64,000 nt of DNA, from assembly GCA_947169115.1 (NCBI GenBank), contig CAMVOK010000016.1:1-64000 (forward strand), written 5' to 3'. This document shows, piece by piece, positions 8,921 to 17,633 of this stretch. Position numbers and translations under genes: made by a program. This DNA comes from an uncultured Prevotellaceae bacterium. Its GTDB lineage: Bacteria > Bacteroidota > Bacteroidia > Bacteroidales > Bacteroidaceae. Each line of letters begins with the position of its first letter. The first letter of the stretch is position 1. Under the pieces are notes generated by a model that ran no database searches, was not told where the DNA came from, and was given only the letters and a program-made list of their open reading frames with translations.

Positions 8921-9676
8921 TGTTCTTACACTTATTCCTTCTTTTCTTAGATATTTCTTGAGTTCTGGGATGCCAATCTCACCGAAGTGGAATACGCTGG
9001 CAGCCAGCGCAGCATCGGCATGCCCCAGACGGAAAGCATCACGGAAATGTTCCATACGTCCAGCTCCTCCACTGGCAATGATTGGGATGCTGAGACGCTC
9101 GGCCAGTTGGCTCAGGGCTTCGTTGGCAAAGCCTGTCTTCACTCCATCGTGGTTCATGGAGGTGAAAAGAATCTCTCCGGCTCCGCGTTCTTGGGCTTCA
9201 TAGGCCCAGTCCGTCAGTTTCCGCCCTACGGGAATGCGACCTCCATTGATGTAGCATTGCCATTCTCCGTTTTCTTCTTGTCGGGCATCGATGGCTACTA
9301 CGCAGACCTGACTTCCATAATGTCGGGTGATTTCGTCAATAAGTTCAGGTCGTCGCAGGGCAGCACTGTTTATGCTTACCTTGTCGGCTCCAGCCGAGAG
9401 CATGCGGTCAACGTCGCTTAATTCGTTAATACCACCTCCTACGGTAAAGGGAATGCTGAGTGTGGCTGCAACCCGTTCTACCATATCGGAAAACGTCTTT
9501 CGCCCTTCGTGGCTGGCGGTGATGTCGAGGAACACCAATTCGTCGGCTCCCTGCAAGCTATATGCCCGTCCCAGTTCAACTGGGTCTCCAGCTTGTCTTA
9601 GGTTAACGAAGTTTGTCCCCTTGACGGTCTGCCCGTCTTTTACATCGAGGCAAGGTATGATGCGTTTAGCTAACAT
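8918..9676 (-). CDS. hisF: Imidazole glycerol phosphate synthase, cyclase subunit
   Basis: The 252-aa TIM-barrel enzyme turns PRFAR plus ammonia into imidazole glycerol phosphate and AICAR. It starts with the canonical [20 protein letters not shown] carrying catalytic Asp11. The second catalytic Asp lies in VVAIDARQ near residue 130, and phosphate sites include TVGGGI and ASGGAG. It pairs with HisH, encoded three genes upstream in the transcript. Only a short A-rich leader separates it from hisA. Confidence 0.98.
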   Translation of the reverse strand: MLAKRIIPCLDVKDGQTVKGTNFVNLRQAGDPVELGRAYSLQGADELVFLDITASHEGRKTFSDMVERVAATLSIPFTVGGGINELSDVDRMLSAGADKVSINSAALRRPELIDEITRHYGSQVCVVAIDARQEENGEWQCYINGGRIPVGRKLTDWAYEAQERGAGEILFTSMNHDGVKTGFANEALSQLAERLSIPIIASGGAGRMEHFRDAFRLGHADAALAASVFHFGEIGIPELKKYLRKEGISVRT

Positions 9677-9689
9677 TAATCCTTCTTTC

Positions 9690-10406
9690 TTAATTCTTCA
9701 TTATTAATTGCTTCAGGTCGATGCGTCCTTCATAGATAGCCTTCCCGAAAACAACGGCAGGAATGCCGGCCTTTTCTAAAGCATCGATATCCTCAATACA
9801 ACTCACTCCTCCACTTGCAATAAGGTGACATTCCGGGTGGGCTTGCATGATGGATTTGTATAGTTCTATGGCAGGACCTTGTAACATGCCGTCTCTGCTG
9901 ATTTCCGTACAGAGTACATATTTATTCCCTGCATCCATGTATTGGGCAAGGAAATCTGTCAGCAAGACTTCGCTATCTTCCTTCCAGCCGTTGATGCTTA
10001 TCTTGCCGTTTCTGACATCGGCTCCCAATATCATGTGGTCGGCACCATAGCGTTCCAGCCATAGCAAGTAGAGGTCGGGGTGGGTGATGGCAATGCTGCC
10101 TACGGTTACAAGGGTAGCACCTGCGTCGAAGACCCGTTTCAGGTCATCCTCTGTTTTTACGCCTCCCCCAAAATCTACGGTGAGTTTCGTTTTCTGACAT
10201 ATCTCGCTAAGTACCTTGTCGTTGACCACATGGCGGCTCTTGGCTCCGTCGAGGTCAACCACATGCAGACGCTGAAATCCCATGTCCTCATATTGCAGAG
10301 CCATATCAATGGGCTTCCCATACACTTTCTTGGTGTTGTAGTCACCTTTGCTCAGCCTCACGCACTGACCTTCAATAATGTCTATGGCAGGAATCAACTG
10401 TATCAT
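9690..10406 (-). CDS. hisA: Phosphoribosylformimino-5-aminoimidazole carboxamide ribotide isomerase
   Basis: This 238-aa TIM-barrel isomerase opens ProFAR to PRFAR, the substrate of HisHF. Visible motifs are [18 protein letters not shown] with catalytic Asp8, [15 protein letters not shown] containing the second Asp, and the phosphate-binding DFGGGVKT and ASGGVS. It lies between hisH and hisF in the transcript. The intergenic space towards hisH is a degenerate TTACGAATTA repeat. Confidence 0.97.
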   Translation of the reverse strand: MIQLIPAIDIIEGQCVRLSKGDYNTKKVYGKPIDMALQYEDMGFQRLHVVDLDGAKSRHVVNDKVLSEICQKTKLTVDFGGGVKTEDDLKRVFDAGATLVTVGSIAITHPDLYLLWLERYGADHMILGADVRNGKISINGWKEDSEVLLTDFLAQYMDAGNKYVLCTEISRDGMLQGPAIELYKSIMQAHPECHLIASGGVSCIEDIDALEKAGIPAVVFGKAIYEGRIDLKQLIMKN

Positions 10407-10452
10407 TCTAATTACGAATTAGGAATTACGAGTTACGAATTACGGAGTTACG
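10407..10452. repeat. Slippage repeat (AATTACGAATTAGG/AGTTACG)
   Basis: About five units related to AATTACG(A/G) fill the hisH-hisA junction. No promoter or terminator motif is evident inside it. Confidence 0.75.
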
Positions 10453-10454
10453 AT

Positions 10455-11123
10455 TTACAATTCAAGGAAGTTGCGGAGTATGCGTTCTCCCACGCTTCCA
10501 CTCTTTTCGGGGTGGAATTGTGTGGCGTAGAAGTTGTCGCGGTGGAGGGCTGCACTGTAGGGCTGAATGTAGTCGGTCGTGGCGATTGTCCAAGAGCATG
10601 TCGGTACGTAGTAGCTATGAACAAAATAGACATACTCGCCTCCCTTGAAGCCTTGGAACAGCCCTTCAGGAATTAACTCTTCTTGCACAGCAAGCGTAGC
10701 CCCTTCGGATCGTCCGATTACACCCTTCATCCTTAACCCGTCACTATGCGTGAAACGCAGCTCATTCCATCCCATGTGGGGAACTTTGTCTTCGTGACGC
10801 TGAGGCTGAAAACGTAGAACTGGCACGTCGAAAATACCCAAGCAGTCAACATCTCCCTCTTCGGAATGTCGGCACATCAGTTGCTGACCGATGCAGATGC
10901 CAAGGATGGGCTGTTTGAGGTTTCGGATTACGTTATCCAAGCCATGGGCACACAGGTACTTCATGGCATTGCTGGCCTCGCCTTGCCCAGGGAAGATGAC
11001 TTTGTCGGCTTTGGCTATACGCTCGGCATTGTTTGTCAGCATGGGTTTGATGCCCAATCGCTGAAGGGCATGGATGACGGAGTAAATGTTTCCGGCGTTA
11101 TAGTCTATGATAGCAACCTCCAT
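10455..11123 (-). CDS. hisH: Imidazole glycerol phosphate synthase, glutamine amidotransferase subunit, with repeat-derived insertion
   Basis: The 222-aa class I glutaminase supplies ammonia to HisF. It starts MEVAIIDYNAGN and has the oxyanion segment FPGQGEA, the nucleophile in GICIGQQLM (Cys77), and the His/Glu pair in FHPEKSG (about residues 204-206). Between the conserved PHMGWNELRF and GEYVYFVHSYYVP it carries roughly 25-30 residues more than I expect for the family. Residues about 128-149 of that insert are encoded by DNA matching an intergenic repeat at 19283-19343. The catalytic residues are intact and the insertion sits in a surface-loop region, so the enzyme is probably active. Confidence 0.95.
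   Translation of the reverse strand: MEVAIIDYNAGNIYSVIHALQRLGIKPMLTNNAERIAKADKVIFPGQGEASNAMKYLCAHGLDNVIRNLKQPILGICIGQQLMCRHSEEGDVDCLGIFDVPVLRFQPQRHEDKVPHMGWNELRFTHSDGLRMKGVIGRSEGATLAVQEELIPEGLFQGFKGGEYVYFVHSYYVPTCSWTIATTDYIQPYSAALHRDNFYATQFHPEKSGSVGERILRNFLEL
10677..10742 (-). repeat. Copy of an intergenic mosaic repeat embedded in hisH
   Basis: Read on the coding strand, this segment contains GGGTTAAGGATG, TGTAATCGGACG, TACGCTTGC and GCAAGAAG in that order. The same four blocks occur in the same order in non-coding DNA at 19283-19343 on the plus strand. In hisH the blocks are kept in an open frame by a 6-bp insertion and altered spacers. Confidence 0.85.
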
Positions 11124-11130
11124 GTGTGGC

Positions 11131-11610
11131 TTATTTTTTCGCGGTGATGGCTTTATCTGCCTTTTCCCAGTCGGTGTTTATGCTGAATGGGGTGATGCAG
11201 CCTGGATCGTTGATGAACGATTCGGTAATCTCGGCATCTTGATTCTCAAACATAGGATTCTCGGCTGTTGCCTTCCAGTACCTCTTCATGATGTCTTTCT
11301 TGGTCGAATCGCTGGCTTTCTGTGCCTTGGCCAGTTCCGAGAAATAAGAGGTGATGAAATGGTTTAGGGAATAAGCCTGACGGTCGAGCATATCGGCTGC
11401 TACGGAACCTCCGTTTTGCTTGATAGCCGTTGTGCAGAGATACTGCAATGCGGTGAACTTGAATTGTGAGATGTTAATCAGGAAAGGGTCTGACTTAGGA
11501 TCTTCCAGAACAAGCTTGGCATTCGATACCACTTGGTTGAACACGTCTTGGGCTTTCGTCTGACCAATGGCCAGTGTGCTGAGCATAATTACAAAGAATA
11601 GTTTTTTCAT
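11131..11610 (-). CDS. Small exported protein of unknown function
   Basis: The product is 159 aa from the start MKKLFFVIMLSTLAIGQTKAQ, a clear signal peptide. The ORF track extends 39 codons upstream without any exported-protein logic, so the later ATG is preferred. The mature part is helical, with no cysteine pair or catalytic motif that I recognise. It lies only 7 bp upstream of hisH and is almost certainly in the same transcript, although no role in histidine synthesis is evident. Similar small periplasmic proteins next to hisH occur in Prevotella-like genomes; that is recollection, not verified here. Confidence 0.7.
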   Translation of the reverse strand: MKKLFFVIMLSTLAIGQTKAQDVFNQVVSNAKLVLEDPKSDPFLINISQFKFTALQYLCTTAIKQNGGSVAADMLDRQAYSLNHFITSYFSELAKAQKASDSTKKDIMKRYWKATAENPMFENQDAEITESFINDPGCITPFSINTDWEKADKAITAKK

Positions 11611-11813
11611 AATCGTTATATGGTTTAGGTATGTTCTAAAGTTCTCAATTATATTATTTGGGTAAGTTCCATTTCGGATGTTTTCACTTCTCTCACTTGC
11701 ATCTTTTCCGTCAATCCTTTGTGCCATAGACCACTATGCCACTTCAGCATTGATTTCAAATCTGCTGCGTGATAAAAAGTAAAACCATTCCGAGATAATT
11801 TATAGAACATACC

Positions 11814-13184
11814 TTAAATGTTTTTCTTTAAGAATAATCGTTGATTGATACATGGAGGCAATTCTTCCTCGTAGTGAGTCACCATGACAAGTGTCTTGTG
11901 CTTTCGTTGGCAGAAGGTCTCTATAATCTCCTTCACACGGGCACGATTCTTGTTGTCCAGACCATGTAATGGTTCGTCAAGGATGAGTAGTTCGGGATCT
12001 TTGATAAAGGCGCGTGCCAGCAGGCACAGCCGTTGTTCTCCACTTGAGAGTTGCAAGAAAGTGCGGTCGGCCAGTTCGCGGATGCCAAAGACTTGCATCC
12101 AGCGCAGGCATATATCGCGCTGGTTGGGCTTGGGTCGGGCATATAGGCCGATAGAGTCGTTAAGACCACTGGCTACGATGTCTATGGCAGGTATGTCTTT
12201 CTGATAAGCACGGTGCATTTCCGGACTTACATAGCCGATGTGTTTCTTAATCTCCCAAATGCTTTCTCCCGAACCCCGCCGATGGCCAAACAGGCGAATG
12301 TCGCAGGCATAGCCTTGTGGATTGTCGGCACAGACGAGACTTAACAATGTGCTCTTTCCAGCCCCATTCTCACCGCTTAGTGCCCATCGCTCGCTTTCGT
12401 TTACCGTCCAGTTGAGGTGGGAGAGTATGGTGCGTTCCCCATAACGGATATTAACCTCGGTGAATTTCAGTATCTCTCCTCCTTCTTGTGGATAGAATGG
12501 GGTAGTCTGTATGTCTTTCGATTCGAGTTGCAATATCCAGTCACGTTCTTCTTGTGGAAGGGCAGGAGAGGAGGGACTTATTGGGGCGTTCACGTATTCT
12601 TCACGTGTTATCTTATCTCCGACATGTAAATCTTCTACAGGAATGACGTGGGTGATGAATGGGGGTAGGTCATCGGTTTTTGATAACACAAGAATGAGCG
12701 TTAACGAGGTCTCGTGGATGAGATTCTGAAGCAGCTCGGATAAGATTTTGCGGTTTTGAACGTCCAACCCAATGAAGGGATTATCGATGATGAGCACATC
12801 GGGACATGAACGTAACACTTTCCCCAGTTGGTATTTGCGCATCTCGCCGCTCGAAAGAGCTATGATGGGTTTACCGTCCACGCGGGGCATGTCATCGGAA
12901 ATGTCATGCTGGTTCCAACGCTGCTGATAGTAGTATGTGCCATCCTGTTCTCCATACGAATCTCGGAAAGTGATGTTCCGCACAAGTCCATGCTCACCGC
13001 CAACCTCATTTTGTAACAATGGGTATCGGCCTGTGATGATGTCAACCAAACGGCTCTTGCCTGATGCATTTGCTCCCACGATAGCGATTTGTTCACCTTC
13101 GTAGATGCACAGGTTGACAGGCTCTGCCATCCGTTTCCCCGGATGGCGGGTCACTCCGTTCCGTATGGTTATTATCTCTTTCAC
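11814..13184 (-). CDS. Double-ABC-domain ATPase, ModF/PhrA-like
   Basis: This 456-aa soluble protein holds two ABC domains. The first has Walker [10 protein letters not shown] (about residue 38) and a signature-like LSSGEMRKY. The second has GENGAGKST (about residue 270), signature LSSGEQRL and Walker [13 protein letters not shown]. No transmembrane segments are present. It resembles ModF/PhrA, formerly linked to photorepair or molybdate genes but of unproven function. The linker between the domains ([12 protein letters not shown]) is encoded by DNA that looks like a degenerate copy of the C-rich palindromic element. The start overlaps the ruvC end by 4 bp. Confidence 0.85.
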   Translation of the reverse strand: MKEIITIRNGVTRHPGKRMAEPVNLCIYEGEQIAIVGANASGKSRLVDIITGRYPLLQNEVGGEHGLVRNITFRDSYGEQDGTYYYQQRWNQHDISDDMPRVDGKPIIALSSGEMRKYQLGKVLRSCPDVLIIDNPFIGLDVQNRKILSELLQNLIHETSLTLILVLSKTDDLPPFITHVIPVEDLHVGDKITREEYVNAPISPSSPALPQEERDWILQLESKDIQTTPFYPQEGGEILKFTEVNIRYGERTILSHLNWTVNESERWALSGENGAGKSTLLSLVCADNPQGYACDIRLFGHRRGSGESIWEIKKHIGYVSPEMHRAYQKDIPAIDIVASGLNDSIGLYARPKPNQRDICLRWMQVFGIRELADRTFLQLSSGEQRLCLLARAFIKDPELLILDEPLHGLDNKNRARVKEIIETFCQRKHKTLVMVTHYEEELPPCINQRLFLKKNI

Positions 13185-13801
13185 CCTTGCACTCTATCTT
13201 TGTTCTTGTTAGCGAAGTCCTTCCACGAACGGTACGAGACCGTGTTCTGAGGACGGTTCGACTGCATGAAATGGCAATAGGCTGCGGCCAGTGCATCGGT
13301 CGCATCGAAGTGCTGTCTCATCTGTTCTTCGTCCAGATGGAGTATGCGTTGTAGCATTCCGGCTACCTGCTCTTTCGAGGCACCGCCTGTACCCGTAAGT
13401 GCCATCTTTATTTTCATTGGGGCATATTCGTGGATGGGAACATCGTGTTGTATGGCTGCTGCAATAGCAACGCCCTGTGCGCGTCCCAGTTTCAGCATCG
13501 ATTGTACGTTCTTCCCGAAAAATGGTGCCTCAATAGCCAGTTCGTCGGGCAGATACGACTGGATGATGCCGGAGACCCGTTCATAGATATGCCCCAGTTT
13601 CAGATAACCGTCATCAATCTTGTGCATGTCAATGACCCCAAGAGCCACGGCTTCGGCCTTGTTGCCTAAAACCTTCAGTACTCCGTAACCCATGAGGTTC
13701 GTGCCAGGGTCAATCCCCAATATGATTTTCTCAAACCTCCTCCTGCCCCCTCCGAGAGAGGGGGTGTTGGTGGTCAGAGATTCGTTGTGCTGCTTTATCA
13801 T
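13181..13801 (-). CDS. ruvC: Holliday junction resolvase RuvC with repeat-derived N-terminal extension
   Basis: The RNase H-fold nuclease resolves Holliday junctions together with RuvAB. Acidic catalytic residues are visible in GIDPGTN (Asp31), [10 protein letters not shown] and near the end in [12 protein letters not shown]. The family normally starts a few residues before [11 protein letters not shown]. Here about 20 extra residues precede it, and [11 protein letters not shown] is encoded by a C-rich palindromic element. No ATG lies closer to the core, so the extension is probably translated. The start codon overlaps the DUF4286 stop (TAATG), indicating coupling. Confidence 0.95.
   Translation of the reverse strand: MIKQHNESLTTNTPSLGGGRRRFEKIILGIDPGTNLMGYGVLKVLGNKAEAVALGVIDMHKIDDGYLKLGHIYERVSGIIQSYLPDELAIEAPFFGKNVQSMLKLGRAQGVAIAAAIQHDVPIHEYAPMKIKMALTGTGGASKEQVAGMLQRILHLDEEQMRQHFDATDALAAAYCHFMQSNRPQNTVSYRSWKDFANKNKDRVQG
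13734..13770. repeat. C-rich palindromic element encoding the RuvC N-terminus
   Basis: The palindrome CCCCCTCCGAGAGAGGGGG is flanked by CCTCCTCCTG. On the minus strand it is translated in frame as part of the RuvC N-terminus, immediately before the catalytic first strand. Confidence 0.85.
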
Positions 13802-14157
13802 TACCGTTTTCGGTTGGCATTAATTCTCCCCCTTTCCTTTGGAGATGGGTTGGGGATGATGCTTTCCATGATTGTACTAAAACCTACGATGCGTCCGTCG
13901 AATACTTGCAACAATTCCTTGTTCAAGGCATCCCCAAGTTCTGTGTACCATTTATGGAGAATGGCGGTCGAATCCACGTCAAACTGTACGCTGAAACATT
14001 CCGTGTCTTGGTCATGATGCGACAGAATGCGTAACATCCGGGAACCGCTTAGGCGACCATCGTCTTCCACCCGTGGCATCATGCACTCGTTCACCCAGAT
14101 TACAAAGTCACGTGCATCACCCACGGGCATTGTATAGGTCGTGTTATAGACAATCAT
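13801..14157 (-). CDS. DUF4286 family protein
   Basis: This 118-aa protein starts [13 protein letters not shown], typical of DUF4286, a small ferredoxin-like-fold family with no known function. Conserved features include [10 protein letters not shown] and [16 protein letters not shown]. The C-terminal 18 residues ([17 protein letters not shown]) come from a C-rich palindromic element and are probably a late addition. It is the first gene of the long minus-strand run. A -7 box TAACTTTG lies 27 nt upstream of the ATG, and ruvC is coupled through a 1-bp overlap. Confidence 0.88.
   Translation of the reverse strand: MIVYNTTYTMPVGDARDFVIWVNECMMPRVEDDGRLSGSRMLRILSHHDQDTECFSVQFDVDSTAILHKWYTELGDALNKELLQVFDGRIVGFSTIMESIIPNPSPKERGRINANRKR
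13822..13860. repeat. C-rich palindromic element encoding the DUF4286 C-terminus
   Basis: The arms CTCCCCCTTTCC and GGAGATGGGTTGGGG form a degenerate copy. It is read in frame on the minus strand as [13 protein letters not shown] near the end of the DUF4286 protein. Only 51 bp separate it from the RuvC copy, so the junction of two adjacent genes carries two elements. Confidence 0.78.
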
Positions 14158-14184
14158 TCTTACCTTATTATATATATTAGGTTA

Positions 14185-14192
14185 CAAAGTTA
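14185..14192 (-). promoter_or_regulatory. -7 box TAACTTTG of the DUF4286-ruvC-his run
   Basis: The Bacteroidetes -7 consensus TAnnTTTG lies 27 nt upstream of the DUF4286 ATG on the minus strand. A -33 TTTG is not clear. It is the only good promoter motif found for the start of this long run. Confidence 0.6.
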
Positions 14193-14204
14193 CGAAAAAA
14201 CGAG

Positions 14205-14460
14205 AGAAATGAGAAAGGAAAGCTTGCTTTTCTTTTCATTCCCGAGTGCAAAGTATCTTCGGCGTAGCCAAAGTTACGAAAAGTCGAGCGCAAAAAAAAG
14301 GATTTCAATCTTTTTTGTGCCGAGACGGAGTAACTTCGCCAATTTATTGGCAGAGTTACTAATAAGCGAGCGAAATGCCAAATTCATTTGAACAAGAATG
14401 TTCAACGAACCATCATTCGTTGATTGCTACAACCAACATAACTTGATTGCACGGATATAT
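14205..14460. repeat. Composite intergenic repeat with internal hairpins and TTGATTG units
   Basis: This AT-rich stretch contains imperfect inverted repeats such as GCGCAAAAAAAAGGATT...AATCTTTTTTGTGC (14288-14319). Related blocks recur, GTTACGAAAAGTCGAGCG and GTTACTAATAAGCGAGCG. At its end two TTGATTG units start at 14420 and 14443, 23 bp apart, and resemble the array at 18815. No convincing gene is present between 14158 and 14532. It looks like a mosaic of dispersed repeats. Confidence 0.6.
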
Positions 14461-14523
14461 AACATCTAAAAACGCAAAAACGCACGAAAAACTACTTTCG
14501 TTTTTTTCGTGCGTTTAGATGTT
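14461..14523. terminator. Long AT-rich palindrome, probable terminator of the peptide operon
   Basis: The outer arms AACATCTAAA/TTTAGATGTT and inner arms AACGCACGAAAAA/TTTTTTCGTGCGTT form a long hairpin 10 bp past the stop of the second small peptide on the minus strand. A T-rich run inside the stem and the location favour a terminator. Confidence 0.65.
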
Positions 14524-14532
14524 CAAATAAAT

Positions 14533-14673
14533 TTAGAACAAGTTCTTATCTGCCTTCACGTCGAAGGGACCCGGCTTGCCATTGATATCAATTGTACTGG
14601 TAGCCACGAGCAGGTGATCACCACTCTCTATGGCAATAACCTTGGTTCTCATCTTGATATATGGTTGTTTCAT
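14533..14673 (-). CDS. Small peptide 2 (46 aa), paralogue of the adjacent peptide
   Basis: This gene is not in the ORF track; I translated it from the minus strand. The product begins MKQPYIKMRTKVIAIESGDH and ends GPFDVKADKNLF. It shares with its neighbour the pattern MK(K/Q)xYIxx....I......(L/I)L(V/E)(A/V), then a variable Gly/Asp-rich tail. No signal peptide or transmembrane helix is obvious. It begins 25 bp after the stop of peptide 1 and is followed by a strong palindrome. I recall similar short MKKxYIxP proteins as frequent hypotheticals in Prevotella, but I know of no function. Confidence 0.68.
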   Translation of the reverse strand: MKQPYIKMRTKVIAIESGDHLLVATSTIDINGKPGPFDVKADKNLF

Positions 14674-14698
14674 ATCTTGTCTTGTTCACATTACTGAT

Positions 14699-14875
14699 TT
14701 ACCAGATATCTTCGGTCTTGTCATCATCCCAATCCTCTTCCCATCCCCGGTCTTCCTTCGCATCGAAGTTGCCGCCGCTACCGCCTATGGTAATCTGGCT
14801 CACCTCCAATATCCAGTGGCGGACAGACACGCTGATGGTGTCTGCCGCCGGTTCTATATATGCTTTCTTCATCAT
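14699..14875 (-). CDS. Small peptide 1 (58 aa), MKKxYIxP type
   Basis: This gene is absent from the ORF track. The start is ATGATG and the product begins MMKKAYIEPAADTISVSV. A short hydrophobic stretch (HWILEVSQITIG), a GGSGG segment and a very acidic, Trp-rich tail (GWEEDWDDDKTEDIW) follow. It starts 6 nt after the stop of the 887-aa secreted protein, which strongly suggests translational coupling. The leader-like conserved N-terminus with a variable C-terminus recalls precursor peptides, but no modification or export gene is adjacent. Function unknown. Confidence 0.72.
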   Translation of the reverse strand: MMKKAYIEPAADTISVSVRHWILEVSQITIGGSGGNFDAKEDRGWEEDWDDDKTEDIW

Positions 14876-14881
14876 CAGTTT

Positions 14882-17545
14882 TTACTTTACCACGAACTTC
14901 TTGCCGTTCTTGATGTAGAGTCCCTTTCTGGGATTCGTCACGCGACGGCCATTCAGGTCAAAGACAGGCTGTTCGTTTGTCGAGATTGCATCTCGACCTA
15001 CTTCCTCAAGGCCAGTTTCTATTAATTCGTCCTCATCCATGCCGAAGACCACCACCTTCACCTCGCCAATGTTCTTCGGGTTGCCGTCGCGGTCGGTCAC
15101 GGCCATGTACCAACGCATGGGGCTTAGGGCATTGGTAGCATCTGCTGCCTGATGCAGGCTTCCGCTGCCAAGGGCATAATACCCCTCGCCGAACATCGTG
15201 GCTCCGCTCACTCCCGTGTAGGTACCCGTAAAGGTATAGAGCGTGTTCCACGAAGATACGTCGTAACTCTTTTCCTCTGCCCTGTACAGCGTGGCGTTGG
15301 TCAGAGAGATGGTCTTCTCACCCATCGTCTTGGCCTTGATGAGGTAAGGCGTATGTGCCTCTGTATGTCCGCTCTTCACCTTGAACATCTCCAGCACCGT
15401 CCTATCGACATTGCCGTCTTCATCATCGTCGTACTGGTTCACATTGTTGATGCGAGCCACTTCGAAGTCGTCCTTCCAATCTTCGTATTGCATCTCGAAG
15501 GGAACATACAGGGCTTGCCAGTCAGTGTTAGTAAAGTTACGGGTGTAGGAAAGCGTATTTACCTCATATCCGACATCGTTTGAAAAGGATTTTCCGTCTG
15601 CAAGGTTTACTATATCATTAGGCATACCATAATACATTAAAGAGAATTTATCCCAAGCACACCAAAGCTTGGTATTCTCCTCCAATCGAGTGCCAACACA
15701 CAAAGTGCCGTCTGTAACCTCAACCACTATAGGTTCTATCACATACTCTCCATTCCTAAAAGAATTCGATGCATCGTCTACACTGCTTTCGGAATTTTTC
15801 TTCATGGGGAAAACACGAGTCTTTCCGTTGGCAAAGAAAACTGGCAGATGTTCATAATCTTCGCCTTCCTGACCATAGAATCCCTGTGCCGACAAAGCAT
15901 ATATTCCATTGGGGATTCCCGTGAGAGTCTGGCTGAAAGTAAAAGCCACACGCCATGATTCCACACAGAAGTTCACATCTTCGCCAGTATTACGCCGGTG
16001 TATTTCTCCAGGGAACGTCCAATTCCAGGAATCGTAGTACATATTATTGCGTCCGAAATCGGCATCCTGTATGAGGAAGGTGGCATCTATAGGATTTGTC
16101 TCGGTAGCAGTGGACAAACGTTCCATCATCTCCTCCTCGGATATAATCTTCCATTGCACACTGGCAGCATTAGGATTCGTCTCTGTTTTTCCAAGTACAG
16201 AACTTGTACCATCATAACCATAATATACTGTGCCATCTCCGATGGTGTAAGAATCGTCGGACGTGGCAGTTATATAAAGGGGTTGGGGAGTAGGCTTATC
16301 CATGTAGTCCCCATCGAAATAGTATGATTGTTCACCATAGTAAGTATCGATAACCTGCGATTTCAAGCAGTATCTTCCATCTGAAAGTTTTTGGAGTTCA
16401 ACGAATTCAGGGTGTATAACTAAAGAGGCTCGTGTACCCCAGTCATTTCCTGCGCCCCAGTATTTTCCTGTGGATATGTTTTGAAGATAGAATTTACCAT
16501 ATCCAATAGACTCGCTGCCATCATTGAAAACCGTTACCTCACATGTAGCCGAAACGTTGCTGCTGCCCCTGGTCTTACAAGTGATGGTGCAAGTACCGGG
16601 GGCAACGGCCACGACCACCCCGTCCGAGCCTACCACGGCTACCCCCGTGTCGCTGGAGCTCCACGTGAGAGCCGTGGCTGCTGCATCGTCCGGGCTGACC
16701 GTAGCCACGAGCTTCGTGGAACCGCCCGCTGCAAGCGACAGGGACGAGGGCGACAAGGCAATGTCCGCCGCTGTTGGAACAACGCGTACAGGGCGAACAG
16801 ATAGGCCGTTGCTACGGCGGCCGTGCGCGTCGACGATGGACGAAACGAAGCCCAGGCCACGGGCGTGGTCCGGGTCGCTCGCGAAGAGCGTACGCGACCA
16901 GAAGTAGCCGGATGAACCTGCATTGTAGAGCGAAGGATCTGTGGGCGACGAACCTCCGTAGGAGGAGGGCCACATATAGCGAAACCCTGCGGCCGGCAGG
17001 AAAATGAAGTTCCCGACATAGCCAGACACCTTGCTCGTTATCTTACGGCCATATACACCGTTCACGGTCGTCGACTCCGAGGTGGTGTAATCGCTGTTGG
17101 TGAGTTCATCTAACTGTTCTATTGTCGGCATACGCCACCCACTGCCCCAGTTGGTCGTGGCGGCATCGTCCTCGGAAACGAGTTCGGTCAGGTTATCGGT
17201 AAAGCCGTTGTAACCGTGGCTGCTGTCACTGCAGTACTTGGTCAGGGTGTTGTAACTGCCTTTGCAGTACTTATAGGTTCTCCAGACATAATCGGTCTTC
17301 GTGTAGGTGCCAGCGTTGGAGTAATTCATGGCATTGCTCTCGTCCGTTCCGCCGTAGGGAACTGTCTCGCCCCAAGCGAAGTAGTCGCCGTAGTCCTCGG
17401 GGTTGTTGGCACCCACATTGCAGGTGGCCCACAAGGTTCCACTGGGAAGACCGAGGTCAACATACTCGCGTGTGTCGGCCGAAGCCACACAGGCTGCCAT
17501 ACTCATGAGCATAGCGAGCAGAAAAGTTAAATGTTTGTGTTTCAT
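14882..17545 (-). CDS. Large secreted protein: Fib_succ_major-like domain, Big_2 Ig domain, C-terminal sorting-like tail
   Basis: The 887-aa product has a signal peptide (MKHKHLTFLLAMLMSMAACVASA). A domain paralogous to the lipoprotein at 181-978 follows (about residues 27-255, YVDLGLPSGTLWATCNVGA). A bacterial Ig-like Big_2 domain is at about 262-340 (LSLAAGGSTKLVATVSPDD). A central region probably folds as beta-sandwich modules. The C-terminus is a tail of the type FDLNGRRVTNPRKGLYIKNG, the Prevotella-type tail often called a T9SS-related sorting signal. It is probably exported to the surface; ligand and activity are unknown. Two small peptides are encoded immediately downstream in the same transcript. 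Confidence 0.8.
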   Translation of the reverse strand: MKHKHLTFLLAMLMSMAACVASADTREYVDLGLPSGTLWATCNVGANNPEDYGDYFAWGETVPYGGTDESNAMNYSNAGTYTKTDYVWRTYKYCKGSYNTLTKYCSDSSHGYNGFTDNLTELVSEDDAATTNWGSGWRMPTIEQLDELTNSDYTTSESTTVNGVYGRKITSKVSGYVGNFIFLPAAGFRYMWPSSYGGSSPTDPSLYNAGSSGYFWSRTLFASDPDHARGLGFVSSIVDAHGRRSNGLSVRPVRVVPTAADIALSPSSLSLAAGGSTKLVATVSPDDAAATALTWSSSDTGVAVVGSDGVVVAVAPGTCTITCKTRGSSNVSATCEVTVFNDGSESIGYGKFYLQNISTGKYWGAGNDWGTRASLVIHPEFVELQKLSDGRYCLKSQVIDTYYGEQSYYFDGDYMDKPTPQPLYITATSDDSYTIGDGTVYYGYDGTSSVLGKTETNPNAASVQWKIISEEEMMERLSTATETNPIDATFLIQDADFGRNNMYYDSWNWTFPGEIHRRNTGEDVNFCVESWRVAFTFSQTLTGIPNGIYALSAQGFYGQEGEDYEHLPVFFANGKTRVFPMKKNSESSVDDASNSFRNGEYVIEPIVVEVTDGTLCVGTRLEENTKLWCAWDKFSLMYYGMPNDIVNLADGKSFSNDVGYEVNTLSYTRNFTNTDWQALYVPFEMQYEDWKDDFEVARINNVNQYDDDEDGNVDRTVLEMFKVKSGHTEAHTPYLIKAKTMGEKTISLTNATLYRAEEKSYDVSSWNTLYTFTGTYTGVSGATMFGEGYYALGSGSLHQAADATNALSPMRWYMAVTDRDGNPKNIGEVKVVVFGMDEDELIETGLEEVGRDAISTNEQPVFDLNGRRVTNPRKGLYIKNGKKFVVK

Positions 17546-17633
17546 AGTTTTTATTATTTTGTTATTAAAAATTGTTTTCTATGCTTGGTTTAAATAGGGA
17601 CACAAAAAGAAAACGTGGACTAAACTTCGTCTA

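Noticed and set aside
12546-12585. Palindromic element copy in the linker of the double ABC ATPase
   Set aside because: The C-rich arm CCCTCCTCTCCTGCCC is suggestive, but the G-rich return arm is almost absent. Kept only as a weak member, not counted among the strong copies.
14509-15025. Plus-strand ORFs of 60-131 aa in the peptide region
   Set aside because: They are shadows of the two small minus-strand peptides and of the end of the 887-aa gene, with no promoter or domain of their own.
14882-17545. Adhesin or glycoside hydrolase function for the 887-aa protein
   Set aside because: No catalytic signature or carbohydrate-binding domain was recognised. The Ig-like and Fib_succ_major-like domains alone do not justify a function.
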